Part shown: one piece after another, positions 52,656 to 61,157 of the stretch | How positions within the stretch are numbered: the stretch's first letter is position 1 | Layout: the number at the start of each line of letters is the position of its first letter | Source of the DNA: JAAFHB01 sp037133495 | GTDB taxonomy: Bacteria; Bacteroidota; Bacteroidia; Bacteroidales; Prolixibacteraceae | Length of the DNA: 64,000 nucleotides | Assembly: GCA_037133495.1 (NCBI GenBank) | Contig: JBAXOA010000004.1 | Location: 21,169 to 85,168, forward strand | Reading direction: 5' to 3' | Made by a program: the position numbers and the translations under genes | Notes under the pieces: model-generated | What the model was told of the DNA's origin: nothing | What the model saw: the letters and a program-made list of their open reading frames with translations, nothing else | The model's database searches: none

Positions 52656-53208
52656 TGCCAAAAATAGTCGTAGGGATTTCATAAGGAACAGTACCCGAAT
52701 CTCACTTCTGCTCTCGTTAGGTGCAGTGGGGGGAATTGCAGCCAAGCACCTCACATTAGAGAAGCAGGTATGGCAAATCGATCCATTCAAATGTACACAA
52801 TGCGGCAGATGTGCAACTTCATGTGTGATGTCTCCTTCAGCCGTGAAGTGTATCCATGCCTACAACCTTTGTGGTTATTGCGACTTATGCGGAGGATATT
52901 TGAAACCCGATGCCAATCAACGATCTACTGCCGCTGAAAATCAGCTCTGTCCAACGGCTGCCATCAAACGAAGATATATAGAAGAGCCTTATTTTGAGTA
53001 TGTTATAGACGAAGCGCTTTGTATCGGCTGCGCAAAATGTGTCAAAGGTTGTACTTCATTTGGTAACGGTTCATTGCATTTACAGATTATTCACAGCAGA
53101 TGCCTCAATTGCAACCAGTGCTCTATTGCCAGATTGTGCCCTTCGCAGGCCATCAGTCGTGTAAATGCAAGCAAATCCTATAAGGTAAAGGGAAGTTTTA
53201 CAAAATAA
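52645..53208 (+). CDS. Tat-exported polyferredoxin, NapG-like
   Basis: 187 residues from the ATG at 52645, chosen because it gives a proper Tat signal: SRRDFIRNSTRISLLLSLG. The periplasmic part has Cys groups for about four 4Fe-4S clusters: CTQCGRCATSCVMSP, CGYCDLCGGYL with a later CPTAAI, CIGCAKCVKGCTSFG, and CLNCNQCSIARLCPSQAI. The layout parallels NapG (periplasmic ferredoxin fed by membrane NapH). The membrane partner candidate is two genes downstream. It presumably relays electrons from the membrane quinol side to a periplasmic acceptor, which is not encoded as any known reductase nearby. Confidence 0.85.
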   Translation: MENNAKNSRRDFIRNSTRISLLLSLGAVGGIAAKHLTLEKQVWQIDPFKCTQCGRCATSCVMSPSAVKCIHAYNLCGYCDLCGGYLKPDANQRSTAAENQLCPTAAIKRRYIEEPYFEYVIDEALCIGCAKCVKGCTSFGNGSLHLQIIHSRCLNCNQCSIARLCPSQAISRVNASKSYKVKGSFTK

Positions 53209-53232
53209 GTAACCGGATCAATTTTAAAAAAT

Positions 53233-53808
53233 ATGAATATAAAACTTATCATAATAATAGCCTTCTCCTATCTGTATGGATTCTTTGAAATATTAATGAG
53301 TATAAGGCAAAGACTTAAACGGAAAAAAGAGATTGTAAAAGCAGGAGATAAGGCGAGTATTTGGATTCTCTTTCTATTCATTGGGATTGGTTTCTTTCTT
53401 GCCTTCAGGATTGCGGTAACAAGTTTAGGGAGAATTTATTTTTGGAATACCTTTTTTGCAATTGGAGCAATATTGACAATCGTCGGATTAATAATCAGGA
53501 TTAAATCAATTTTAACACTTAAACAGCATTTCACCTATACTGTAACAAAAATTGAGAATCATGAGATTATCGAAACAGGATTATATAAAAGTATAAGACA
53601 TCCAGGGTATTTGGGGCAAATTTTTATTTTTATTGGCATAGCAACTTCTTTATCAAATTGGCTGTCAATAGTATTAATGTTTTTTCCGGTTTTATTGGGA
53701 TATATTTACAGGATAAGTGTGGAAGAACGGTTTATGATCAAACAAATGGGACGGAAATATTTAGATTATCAAAAAAAGACAAAAAAATTAATCCCGGGAG
53801 TCTATTAA
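53233..53808 (+). CDS. ICMT/PEMT-family membrane methyltransferase
   Basis: 191 residues with about five membrane spans. The catalytic C-terminal region is typical of the isoprenylcysteine carboxyl methyltransferase / phospholipid methyltransferase family: ETGLYKSIRHPGYLGQIF (RHPxY), then VEERFMIKQMGRKYLDYQKK (EE motif and tail). These enzymes methylate prenylated or lipidic substrates at the membrane using S-adenosylmethionine. In a cluster with a polyprenyl synthase and cyclase, a prenoid substrate is attractive but inferred. It lies between the NapG-like and NapH-like genes, 24 and 17 bases from them. Confidence 0.85.
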   Translation: MNIKLIIIIAFSYLYGFFEILMSIRQRLKRKKEIVKAGDKASIWILFLFIGIGFFLAFRIAVTSLGRIYFWNTFFAIGAILTIVGLIIRIKSILTLKQHFTYTVTKIENHEIIETGLYKSIRHPGYLGQIFIFIGIATSLSNWLSIVLMFFPVLLGYIYRISVEERFMIKQMGRKYLDYQKKTKKLIPGVY

Positions 53809-53825
53809 TAATCAAATTATTATGC

Positions 53826-55088
53826 ATGAAAAATTGGATTAAAATAGCACTTATTTTCACTTTGCTGTTGTTCTCATTAGCGGGAATGGGTCAGAAACAA
53901 CGTTTTCCCAAACCAGAATTTGGGACCGGTTACAGCCAGCCTTCTCCAATAACCCCTGAACCTCGCGCATTGGCACTTGAATATACGGATGTAGTCATTT
54001 TAATAATTGTACTCTCTCTGGCAAGCTGGTTTGCCATAAGAAAACGAACGCGTAAAGGATTGCTCTGGCTATCAGTATTCACGCTTCTATATTTTGGATT
54101 TTACCGCGACGGTTGCATTTGCTCCATCGGATCTATTCAGAATGTGGCACTTACAATTTTTGATCCGGGGTATGCCATTTCAATTACTACTTTACTTTTC
54201 TTTTTACTCCCGCTAATTTTTACCCTATACTTTGGCAGGACTTTTTGTGCCGGGGCTTGTCCGCTGGGCGCCATACAGGATCTGTTGATTGTCAAGCCGT
54301 TAGTTTTGCCTGAGTGGCTCCGTAAAACACTGGGAATCATACCATATCTTTACCTGGCGCTTGCTATCCTATTCGCTGCCACAGGAACCGACTTTATTAT
54401 TTGCCGTTACGATCCGTTTGTTGGCATTTTCAGGATGGATGCTCAATTTCATATGGTAATTATTGGAATTGCATTTTTATTGATGGGGATGTTCATCGCC
54501 CGTCCCTATTGCCGGTTCTTGTGTCCTTACGGCGTACTGCTCAACTGGATGTCACGATTTTCGAAATCACACCTCTCGATCACACCATCTGTTTGTATCC
54601 AATGTAAACTTTGCAGCGACTCTTGTCCTTTCGATGCGATAGATGTTCCAACGGATCAAAAAGAATCACAAAATACCCAATGGGGTGTTAATCGTTTTAT
54701 GGTATATGCACTTTTAATTCCATTTTGGATTTTTATCGGAGGCTTTACTGGATCAAAAGCGCATGTCTGGATTTCAAAAGCCAATCCGACAGTTTATCTT
54801 GCCGAGTTATTAATTTCAAAACCTGAAGTGCGAAATGATCTGTTAAATCTTGATGTTCAAGCATTTTTAAGCTCTGGCAAATCAATGGATGCTCTTGTGC
54901 AGGAGGCTGCTGTGATTCGGCAAAAATTTTATACCGGAGGTTGGTTAGCAGGTGGATTCATCGGGCTTGTCATAGGCATGACACTCCTGAGTCAGGTAGT
55001 ATACCGAAAGAAAAATGATTATCAACCTCATAAAGGTAATTGTTATAGTTGCGCCCGTTGTATCAATCATTGCCCCGTAATGAAGTAA
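53826..55088 (+). CDS. Membrane polyferredoxin, NapH/NosR-like
   Basis: 420 residues from the ATG at 53826, which gives a signal peptide (NWIKIALIFTLLLFSLAG ending MGQ). Several membrane spans follow. NapH/NosR-type motifs are GRTFCAGACPLGAIQDL and RPYCRFLCPYGVLLN (the paired CxxxCP loops), then a ferredoxin cluster CIQCKLCSDSCPFDAID, more spans, and a C-terminal CYSCARCINHCPV. A GFYRDGCICSIGSIQN segment resembles the NosR/NapH N-terminal Cys loop. It would take electrons from quinol, or give them to quinone, and exchange with the Tat ferredoxin. Longer upstream starts would overlap the ICMT gene and lack the signal. Confidence 0.85.
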   Translation: MKNWIKIALIFTLLLFSLAGMGQKQRFPKPEFGTGYSQPSPITPEPRALALEYTDVVILIIVLSLASWFAIRKRTRKGLLWLSVFTLLYFGFYRDGCICSIGSIQNVALTIFDPGYAISITTLLFFLLPLIFTLYFGRTFCAGACPLGAIQDLLIVKPLVLPEWLRKTLGIIPYLYLALAILFAATGTDFIICRYDPFVGIFRMDAQFHMVIIGIAFLLMGMFIARPYCRFLCPYGVLLNWMSRFSKSHLSITPSVCIQCKLCSDSCPFDAIDVPTDQKESQNTQWGVNRFMVYALLIPFWIFIGGFTGSKAHVWISKANPTVYLAELLISKPEVRNDLLNLDVQAFLSSGKSMDALVQEAAVIRQKFYTGGWLAGGFIGLVIGMTLLSQVVYRKKNDYQPHKGNCYSCARCINHCPVMK

Positions 55089-55110
55089 TGTTGTTTATCA
55101 TCTTATTGAA

Positions 55111-56943
55111 ATGGAAACAGAAAGTAAATTAAAATTATCTTTAAATATCGCCCTTGTTTCAGGAATATTCTGCATCACTGTCGCCTTATTATTGCTTTTG
55201 AATTTTTTACAAATGTCAAAAAATAAGCCACTTGAAAGTAAGGCGCTTACGTCATTAGTGAAAAGGCTTAGTCTGGAACCCAATAGCGACGAGCTTAGGC
55301 AAGAGATCCGGAATTTTGATTTGCTGGCACGTAAAGCATATTTCAACAGTCAGTGGCAGGTAAAAACAGGTGGTTACCTTCTTTTATTCGGAGCCATCGT
55401 ATTTGCACTCGCATTACGAGTTTTTTTAGGTTTGAAATCAAAGATTTCAGAACCTGAAGCGAATGATGATAACGATCTGACAAGCCGTATCATGACCCAA
55501 CGATGGGTAATGATCACAGGATCACTACTAATCCTACTCGGGCTTGGAGCGTCGTATGCCTCTGTCGATCAATTGAAACAGTATGCTATCAACGAATCAA
55601 CGGCAAAATTAAAACCTGAAGACGATAAAAATGGAATTGAAGTAATCAAAGTTGGCGAAACACCTCAGATTGTACCAGCCGCGAATGTTAATGCAGTCAG
55701 TAATCTGCCACTGAATAAAACTGTTAAATCCGACAGCACGGTTGCTAAAGTTATTCCGGTAACAATCGAAAAAATCAAATTTCCCGGAATCAAAGAGCTG
55801 AAGGCAAATGCCTCCTCATTCCGTGGTCCTTTTGGCAACGGGGTCTTTTTTCAAAAAGGGACACCCATTGAGTGGGATGCCACTTCAGGTAAAAATGTGA
55901 TCTGGAAAACCGCAGTTCCGAAAAAAGGATTGAATTCGCCCGTAATCTGGGGTAATAAACTTTTTCTTTCAGGAGCCGATCAGCAGTCACGCGAGGTGTA
56001 TTGTTTCGATCTGAAATCCGGTAAAATACTTTGGAAACAGCCTGTTGATAATATTCCGGGTAGTCCTCCGTCATCTCCGAAGGTAACTGAAGACACCGGC
56101 TTTTCTGCGTCTTCGCTCACCACTGATGGGAATCGGGTGTATGCAATTTTTGCTACTGGTGATATCATCTGTTTCGATATGGATGGGAAAAGGGTATGGG
56201 CAAGAAACCTTGGACTTCCCGACAACCATTATGGGCATGCCTCATCTTTAATAATGTGGAAGAATAAGGTATACATTCAATATGACAATAATAAAAGCCG
56301 TAAATTGATCGCATTAAATTCGGCAACAGGCGAAACAGTTTGGGAAACATTAAGAAAAGGAAAAATTTCATGGGCTAGTCCTATGCTAGCAGAGATAAGC
56401 GGAAAATTTCAAGTCGTACTTTCCACCGATCCTATCGTTGCAGGCTATGATGCCGAATCAGGAGCCGAACTCTGGTCTGTCGAATGTATGATGGGCGAAG
56501 TAGGACCTTCTCCGGCCTACGGAAGCGGATTGGTCTTTGCTGCTAATGAATATGCAAAATTAGTAGCCATTGATCCGGTCAAGAAAGCAAAGGTATGGGA
56601 AAGTGATGAATATATGCCTGAAGTAGCTAGTCCTGTCTGTGCAAACGGTCTGCTGTTTATTGCAACAAGTTACGGCATTCTGGCTTGTTTCGATGCCTTA
56701 TCCGGAAAGAAGTACTGGGTTAAGGAAGATGGTCCCGGATATTATTCCTCCCCTGTTATTGCTGATAACAAGCTATATACGTTTGACACCTCCGGGAAAA
56801 TGAGGGTTTTTGAAGTGGCTAAGGAATTAAAAATGCTGGGTGAAGGAAATGCCGGCGAGAAGATAACAACAACTCCTGCTTTCGCTGAAGGACGAATGTA
56901 CCTTCGAACACCACAATTTCTCTATTGCGTCGGAATAAAGTAA
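55111..56943 (+). CDS. Membrane-anchored PQQ-like beta-propeller protein 5
   Basis: 610 residues. Three hydrophobic helices (about residues 8-32, 88-108 and 132-150) precede a propeller of about 380 residues starting with SSFRGPFGNGVFFQKG. Blades include CFDLKSGKILWKQP, ALNSATGETVWETL, GYDAESGAELWSVE and CFDALSGKKYWVKED. It is the largest of the set and the only one with a multi-helix membrane part, so it may link the propeller layer to the inner membrane. It lies between the NapH-like gene and the NuoEF-like fusion. No quinoprotein catalytic residues are evident. Confidence 0.85.
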   Translation: METESKLKLSLNIALVSGIFCITVALLLLLNFLQMSKNKPLESKALTSLVKRLSLEPNSDELRQEIRNFDLLARKAYFNSQWQVKTGGYLLLFGAIVFALALRVFLGLKSKISEPEANDDNDLTSRIMTQRWVMITGSLLILLGLGASYASVDQLKQYAINESTAKLKPEDDKNGIEVIKVGETPQIVPAANVNAVSNLPLNKTVKSDSTVAKVIPVTIEKIKFPGIKELKANASSFRGPFGNGVFFQKGTPIEWDATSGKNVIWKTAVPKKGLNSPVIWGNKLFLSGADQQSREVYCFDLKSGKILWKQPVDNIPGSPPSSPKVTEDTGFSASSLTTDGNRVYAIFATGDIICFDMDGKRVWARNLGLPDNHYGHASSLIMWKNKVYIQYDNNKSRKLIALNSATGETVWETLRKGKISWASPMLAEISGKFQVVLSTDPIVAGYDAESGAELWSVECMMGEVGPSPAYGSGLVFAANEYAKLVAIDPVKKAKVWESDEYMPEVASPVCANGLLFIATSYGILACFDALSGKKYWVKEDGPGYYSSPVIADNKLYTFDTSGKMRVFEVAKELKMLGEGNAGEKITTTPAFAEGRMYLRTPQFLYCVGIK

Positions 56944-56979
56944 GCAGGATAAATTTAAATATTGATCAAAAACCGGATA

Positions 56980-59319
56980 ATGATTGATCTGAAGAAGATA
57001 GACAGTATAATTGCAGAAAAAGGATCAGGGAAACAATCGTTAATTCCTATCCTTCAGGCTGTTCAGCGCGAATTTAATTATTTGCCTGAGGAAGCGCTTC
57101 GAAGGGTTAGTGAAACTACTGCTATCAAGCCTGCTGAAATCATTGGAGTGGCCAGTTTTTACTCGCAATTCCGGCTTGCCCCAGTAGGCGAACATATTAT
57201 CAGGGTATGTGTTGGCACAGCTTGCCATGTGAAAGGTGCCAGTCAGGTTTACGACGCCTTACGAAGAGAATTCAAACTAAAGGACGGCGAGCATACTGAC
57301 AAAACACGGAAATACACAATTGAAAAGGTAAGCTGCCTGGGCTGCTGTACTCTGGCACCTGTCGTCCAAATCGATCAGGTCACATACGGTCACATCAGCT
57401 CGGATAAAGCCTCTGAAATCATCAAAGACTTTGAAAAACAGAAAGATAAAAAGGGTAAGAAGCTATTTAGAAATTCAGATGGAACTGAGATTCAAGGCGA
57501 AATAAGAATTGGATTAGGCTCATGCTGTGTTGCCAGCGGAAGCAGCGAGATCAAGGATGCCGTTGAACAGACCATTAATGAAACCAACCTTCAGGTTAAA
57601 TTGAAAAGCGTAGGTTGCGTCGGAATGTGTCATCAGGTTCCGCTTGTTGAAATTGTACCTGTAAAAGGAGAGCCAACCCTCTATTCCAAAGTGAAACCCG
57701 AAGACATTAAATCTATCGTAGCCTCTCATTTTCAGCCATCCGGACGTTTTTCCAGATTGAAAAATAAATTTATAAGTGCAATAGAAAATATTCAAACCGA
57801 CCAGAAATGGGATGGAATTGAACGATATGAATTGGATATCAGGGAAAAGCATGTTTCTTCATTTCTTGGAAAACAATTTCCTATTGCCACCGAATTTCGG
57901 GGATTAATCAACCCGCTTGATTTAGAAGAATATCAACATCGTGGTGGATTTCAGTCACTTAAAAAAGTATTCAATGAATTTACTCCAACCCAGGTCGTCG
58001 AAAAAGTCAAGGCAAGTGGCATCAGAGGTCGGGGAGGAGCCGGATTCCCAACCGGAATCAAGTGGGAACTCGTTGCAAAACAACCCAGTACGATTAAATA
58101 CCTGATTTGCAATGGAGACGAGGGTGACCCGGGCGCTTTCATGGATCGTATGCTACTCGAATCATACCCTTACCGGATTATTGAAGGAATGATTATTGCC
58201 GCTTATGCAGTAAATGCCTGCGAAGGGTATTTTTATATACGCGCAGAGTACCCGCTCGCAGTCAAACGGATCAGGGCAGCACTCGAAATCTGCCTTGAGA
58301 ATAACCTGATCGGCAATAATATCCTTGGTTCCGGATTTAATTTTAATGTGAAAATTTATGAAGGAGCCGGAGCTTTTGTCTGTGGCGAAGAAACGGCTCT
58401 TATCCAATCTATAGAAGGAAACAGGGGATTCCCATACCTGAGACCCCCTTTCCCTGCAGAGAAAGGATTATTTGGATTACCAACTCTGGTCAATAATACG
58501 GAAACATTGGCTCAGATATCCTTTATCATGCGGGACAATGTGGATCGCTTTACACGTATTGGAACCGAGAAAAGTAAAGGCACAAAAGTATTTGCCCTTG
58601 CCGGAAAAGTAGCGCGCGGCGGATTGATTGAAGTGCCAATGGGAATGACAATAAAGCAAGTCGTTGAAGAAATAGGCGGAGGAATTGCAAATGGCAGAAC
58701 TTTCAAAGCAGTTCAGATCGGAGGTCCTTCTGGGGGATGTATCCCGGCAAGTCTTGAAAATACACCCATTGATTATGAATCGCTTACGAGCCTTGGAGCA
58801 ATGATGGGTTCCGGAGGTTTAATTGTACTCGACGACACCGATTGTATGGTTGATATTGCCCGCTTTTTCCTTTCTTTTACACAGGATGAGTCGTGCGGTA
58901 AATGTACATTTTGTCGCGTTGGAACCAAAAGAATGCTCGATATGCTCGACAATCTGACACAAGGGAAGGGAAAACCCGGTGATCTGGAGGAACTTGAGAA
59001 ATTAGCAGACTGGACAAAAAAAGGAAGTCTTTGCGGATTAGGAAGATCGGCCCCCAATCCGGTATTGAGTACGCTTAAATATTTCAGATCTGAGTACGAA
59101 GCCCATCTTAACGGGATCTGTCCAACAGGTAAATGCTCTGCACTTATTACCTATTTCATAAATGACGATTGCATCGGTTGTACCAAATGCGTTCAGCGGT
59201 GTCCTGTGGAAGCGATCCCGTTTAAACCTCATGAAAAACATGTAATCAACGCTGAATTGTGTATTAAATGCGATGCCTGCCGACAGGTTTGTCCGGTTGA
59301 CGCAGTTATTGTGCGATAG
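56980..59319 (+). CDS. NuoE-NuoF-ferredoxin fusion (NADH-oxidising flavoprotein)
   Basis: A soluble protein of about 779 residues with three parts. Residues 1-155 are NuoE-like with a 2Fe-2S site (CVGTACHVKGA and SCLGCCTLAPV). Residues about 165-265 are a thioredoxin-like 2Fe-2S domain (GSCCVASGSSE, VGCVGMCHQVP), as at the N-terminus of HydB/HndC. The NuoF part has FMN/NAD loops (GRGGAGFPTGIKW, CNGDEGDPGAF, GAGAFVCGEETALI) and a 4Fe-4S site ESCGKCTFCRVG. Two C-terminal ferredoxin motifs end it (CIGCTKCVQRCPVEAI, CIKCDACRQVCPVDAV). The layout is that of the flavin subunit of bifurcating hydrogenases, but no hydrogenase is present. The ATG at 56980 is preferred over TTG 56962. Confidence 0.9.
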   Translation: MIDLKKIDSIIAEKGSGKQSLIPILQAVQREFNYLPEEALRRVSETTAIKPAEIIGVASFYSQFRLAPVGEHIIRVCVGTACHVKGASQVYDALRREFKLKDGEHTDKTRKYTIEKVSCLGCCTLAPVVQIDQVTYGHISSDKASEIIKDFEKQKDKKGKKLFRNSDGTEIQGEIRIGLGSCCVASGSSEIKDAVEQTINETNLQVKLKSVGCVGMCHQVPLVEIVPVKGEPTLYSKVKPEDIKSIVASHFQPSGRFSRLKNKFISAIENIQTDQKWDGIERYELDIREKHVSSFLGKQFPIATEFRGLINPLDLEEYQHRGGFQSLKKVFNEFTPTQVVEKVKASGIRGRGGAGFPTGIKWELVAKQPSTIKYLICNGDEGDPGAFMDRMLLESYPYRIIEGMIIAAYAVNACEGYFYIRAEYPLAVKRIRAALEICLENNLIGNNILGSGFNFNVKIYEGAGAFVCGEETALIQSIEGNRGFPYLRPPFPAEKGLFGLPTLVNNTETLAQISFIMRDNVDRFTRIGTEKSKGTKVFALAGKVARGGLIEVPMGMTIKQVVEEIGGGIANGRTFKAVQIGGPSGGCIPASLENTPIDYESLTSLGAMMGSGGLIVLDDTDCMVDIARFFLSFTQDESCGKCTFCRVGTKRMLDMLDNLTQGKGKPGDLEELEKLADWTKKGSLCGLGRSAPNPVLSTLKYFRSEYEAHLNGICPTGKCSALITYFINDDCIGCTKCVQRCPVEAIPFKPHEKHVINAELCIKCDACRQVCPVDAVIVR

Positions 59320-59395
59320 TCCGGTGTTTTTTTCTATATTTCATTCGTATTTGTAATGCGTGGAATCACAGGTATTTCATAAATATTAAAATATT

Positions 59396-60121
59396 ATGAC
59401 ACAGCAGATACTATTAAAATCGAGGCCAATAGGAATGCCTGTTCCTGATAATTTCGAATTCAGAGAGGTTGAAGTTCCTGCAACCACCAATGGGATGGTC
59501 AGACTGATGGCACACACTTTTTCGGTGGATCCATATATTGGTAAGCCTAAAAAAGGTGAAACAGTTGTTGTTTCCGGTGCTGCAGGTGCAGTAGGTATTG
59601 TGGCCGGACAAATTGCCAAAATACAAGGTTGCCGTGTTATTGGAATTGCAGGAGATGATCTGAAAGTTGATTATATCCTTAATGAACTCAAATTTGATAC
59701 TGCAATCAACTATAAAACTACCTCAGATCTAAATTCCGACATTGCATCGGCTTGCCCTAACGGCGTTGACATATACTTCGATAATGTTGGAGGTGAGATT
59801 TCGGATGATGTGATCGCACAGATCAACGTTGGTGCGCGTATTATTGTTTGCGGACAAATATCACTCTATAATTCAACAAAACCACCAATAGGCCCTCGTA
59901 TTCAGCCGACTATATTAAAACGAAGCGCATTAATGCAAGGTTTTATTGTTAATAATTACGCGTCAAGATTTGGGGAAGGTCTGAAGAGCCTGACTCAGTG
60001 GGTTGAAAATGGGCAAATTAAATACAGAAACACCACCTACGAAGGCTTTGAGAAACTTCCTGAAGCATTCATCGCACTCTTCGAAGGTAAAAATACCGGT
60101 AAATTAATTGTAAAAATATAG
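59396..60121 (+). CDS. MDR-family NADP oxidoreductase with an in-frame internal deletion
   Basis: 241 residues, whereas zinc-independent MDR quinone/alkenal reductases (CurA/YfmJ type) are about 325-340. The N-terminus MTQQILLKSRPIGMPVPDNF and the REVEVPATTNGMVRL segment are normal. Residue 47, in SVDPY, then joins directly to IGKPKKGETVVVSGAAGAVG, which normally lies about 90-100 residues later. The missing piece is most of the GroES-like substrate domain (family VDPYMRGRM through GLTAYFGLL). The Rossmann and C-terminal parts are intact. It is either a decaying gene or a minimal NADP-binding protein. It interrupts the redox cluster after a 76-base gap. Confidence 0.85.
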   Translation: MTQQILLKSRPIGMPVPDNFEFREVEVPATTNGMVRLMAHTFSVDPYIGKPKKGETVVVSGAAGAVGIVAGQIAKIQGCRVIGIAGDDLKVDYILNELKFDTAINYKTTSDLNSDIASACPNGVDIYFDNVGGEISDDVIAQINVGARIIVCGQISLYNSTKPPIGPRIQPTILKRSALMQGFIVNNYASRFGEGLKSLTQWVENGQIKYRNTTYEGFEKLPEAFIALFEGKNTGKLIVKI

Positions 60122-60142
60122 TAATAATTCATAAATTATGAT

Positions 60143-60150
60143 TACATTTG
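60143..60150 (+). promoter_or_regulatory. Candidate -7 element for the lipoprotein gene
   Basis: TACATTTG matches TAnnTTTG exactly and lies 34 bases before the lipoprotein start. No -33 box is visible. Confidence 0.4.
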
Positions 60151-60183
60151 GTGCAGTTTTCTTTACATTAATGAAATTATATT

Positions 60184-61014
60184 ATGAAAAAGCAAATGAT
60201 TAAAATTACAGGGATTTTTTTAATTCTGGTTGTCTTAATAATTGGCGGATGTCAGAAAGAATCAACCACATCAACAGCAATTGTTCCCGGTGACAGCAAT
60301 ACATCCGAAGGGAGTATTGTAATTAGTGACAGGACATTTGAAGGACTTAATGGTATTGTTGATGGCTTTATGGCTACAACAGGCCTGAAATCTGCTGCTA
60401 TTGGAACTTGTCCTTCAATTACTGCCACGCTAACCAGCTCATTTCCAATTACTATTACAATCGATTGGGGAACAACAGGATGCACCAGTGCAGAGGATGG
60501 AATAGCACGAAGCGGAAAAGTTACTGCCTCTCTTTCCGGATTGATGAATGTTACCAATTCAGTTGCAACATTTACATTTGTTGATTTTGTAAACAACGGG
60601 AATAAAATTACCGGTGTCCATCGAATTACCTATAAAGGTCCTAACCCTGGAAATAACTGGCCTCGTTACGCTGTTTTCACTGAAGCAAAAATTGAATTTC
60701 CCGATAAAAAATTTATAACCTATCGTGCTGAATATATCCGTCTTCAATCTGAAGGATCAGCTACTTTAGCTGTTGCTGATGATGTTTGGCGGATTGAAGG
60801 CAGCTCGTCGGGAACTACCAGAGGAGGTACTTCCTGGACAGCCAGTTACCCAAGCGCCTTGGTTAAGAAAAGTTCATGTCAGTGGTTCTCCAGCGGATCT
60901 GTTTTGGTGACCCCACTCGGCGAAGTTCCCCGTACCATTAATTTTGGAGACGGAACATGCGACAATAAAGCAACTCTTACAATAGGAGATAAAATCACTA
61001 TTATTAACCTCTAG
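60184..61014 (+). CDS. Hypothetical exported lipoprotein
   Basis: 276 residues with a clear lipobox (LVVLIIGGC, Cys about 23) and a Thr/Ser-rich body of beta-strand character (CPSITATLTSSFPITITIDWG, SATLAVADDVWRIEGSSSG, VPRTINFGDGTCDNKATLTI). Four Cys after the lipobox (one in GTCPSI, one in TTGCTS, one in SSCQWF, one in DGTCDN) could form two disulfides. Similar lipoproteins are common in Bacteroidota; I know no function. It has its own -7 candidate and a strong terminator, so it is probably a separate unit inserted between the redox genes. Confidence 0.75.
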   Translation: MKKQMIKITGIFLILVVLIIGGCQKESTTSTAIVPGDSNTSEGSIVISDRTFEGLNGIVDGFMATTGLKSAAIGTCPSITATLTSSFPITITIDWGTTGCTSAEDGIARSGKVTASLSGLMNVTNSVATFTFVDFVNNGNKITGVHRITYKGPNPGNNWPRYAVFTEAKIEFPDKKFITYRAEYIRLQSEGSATLAVADDVWRIEGSSSGTTRGGTSWTASYPSALVKKSSCQWFSSGSVLVTPLGEVPRTINFGDGTCDNKATLTIGDKITIINL

Positions 61015-61035
61015 TATCACGGTCACACCGATACC

Positions 61036-61070
61036 CGGAGAGCCACAGAAATAGTTTCTGTGGCTCTCCG
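61036..61070 (+). terminator. Strong intrinsic terminator after the lipoprotein gene
   Basis: A perfect 16-base stem, CGGAGAGCCACAGAAA (61036-61051) and TTTCTGTGGCTCTCCG (61055-61070), with a three-base loop TAG, followed by TATTTT. Confidence 0.92.
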
Positions 61071-61157
61071 TATTTTAGTGCGTTTCCATTGATTTTCCCT
61101 GATAAAATGTTACTTTCATCCCGTGGCGCATTATTGAAATACAATCGGATAAAAAAA

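Noticed and set aside
23839..53808. A bacterial protein-prenylation pathway (Ste24 protease, toroid prenyltransferase, ICMT)
   Set aside because: Ste24 homologues are widespread in bacteria without prenylation and this one is 15 kb away. The toroid lacks the zinc His, and no protein in the window ends in a CaaX-like motif.
56980..59319. A complex I (Nuo) operon
   Set aside because: Only NuoE/F/G-like soluble parts occur; no membrane Nuo subunits are present, and the fusion build is that of soluble flavoprotein complexes.
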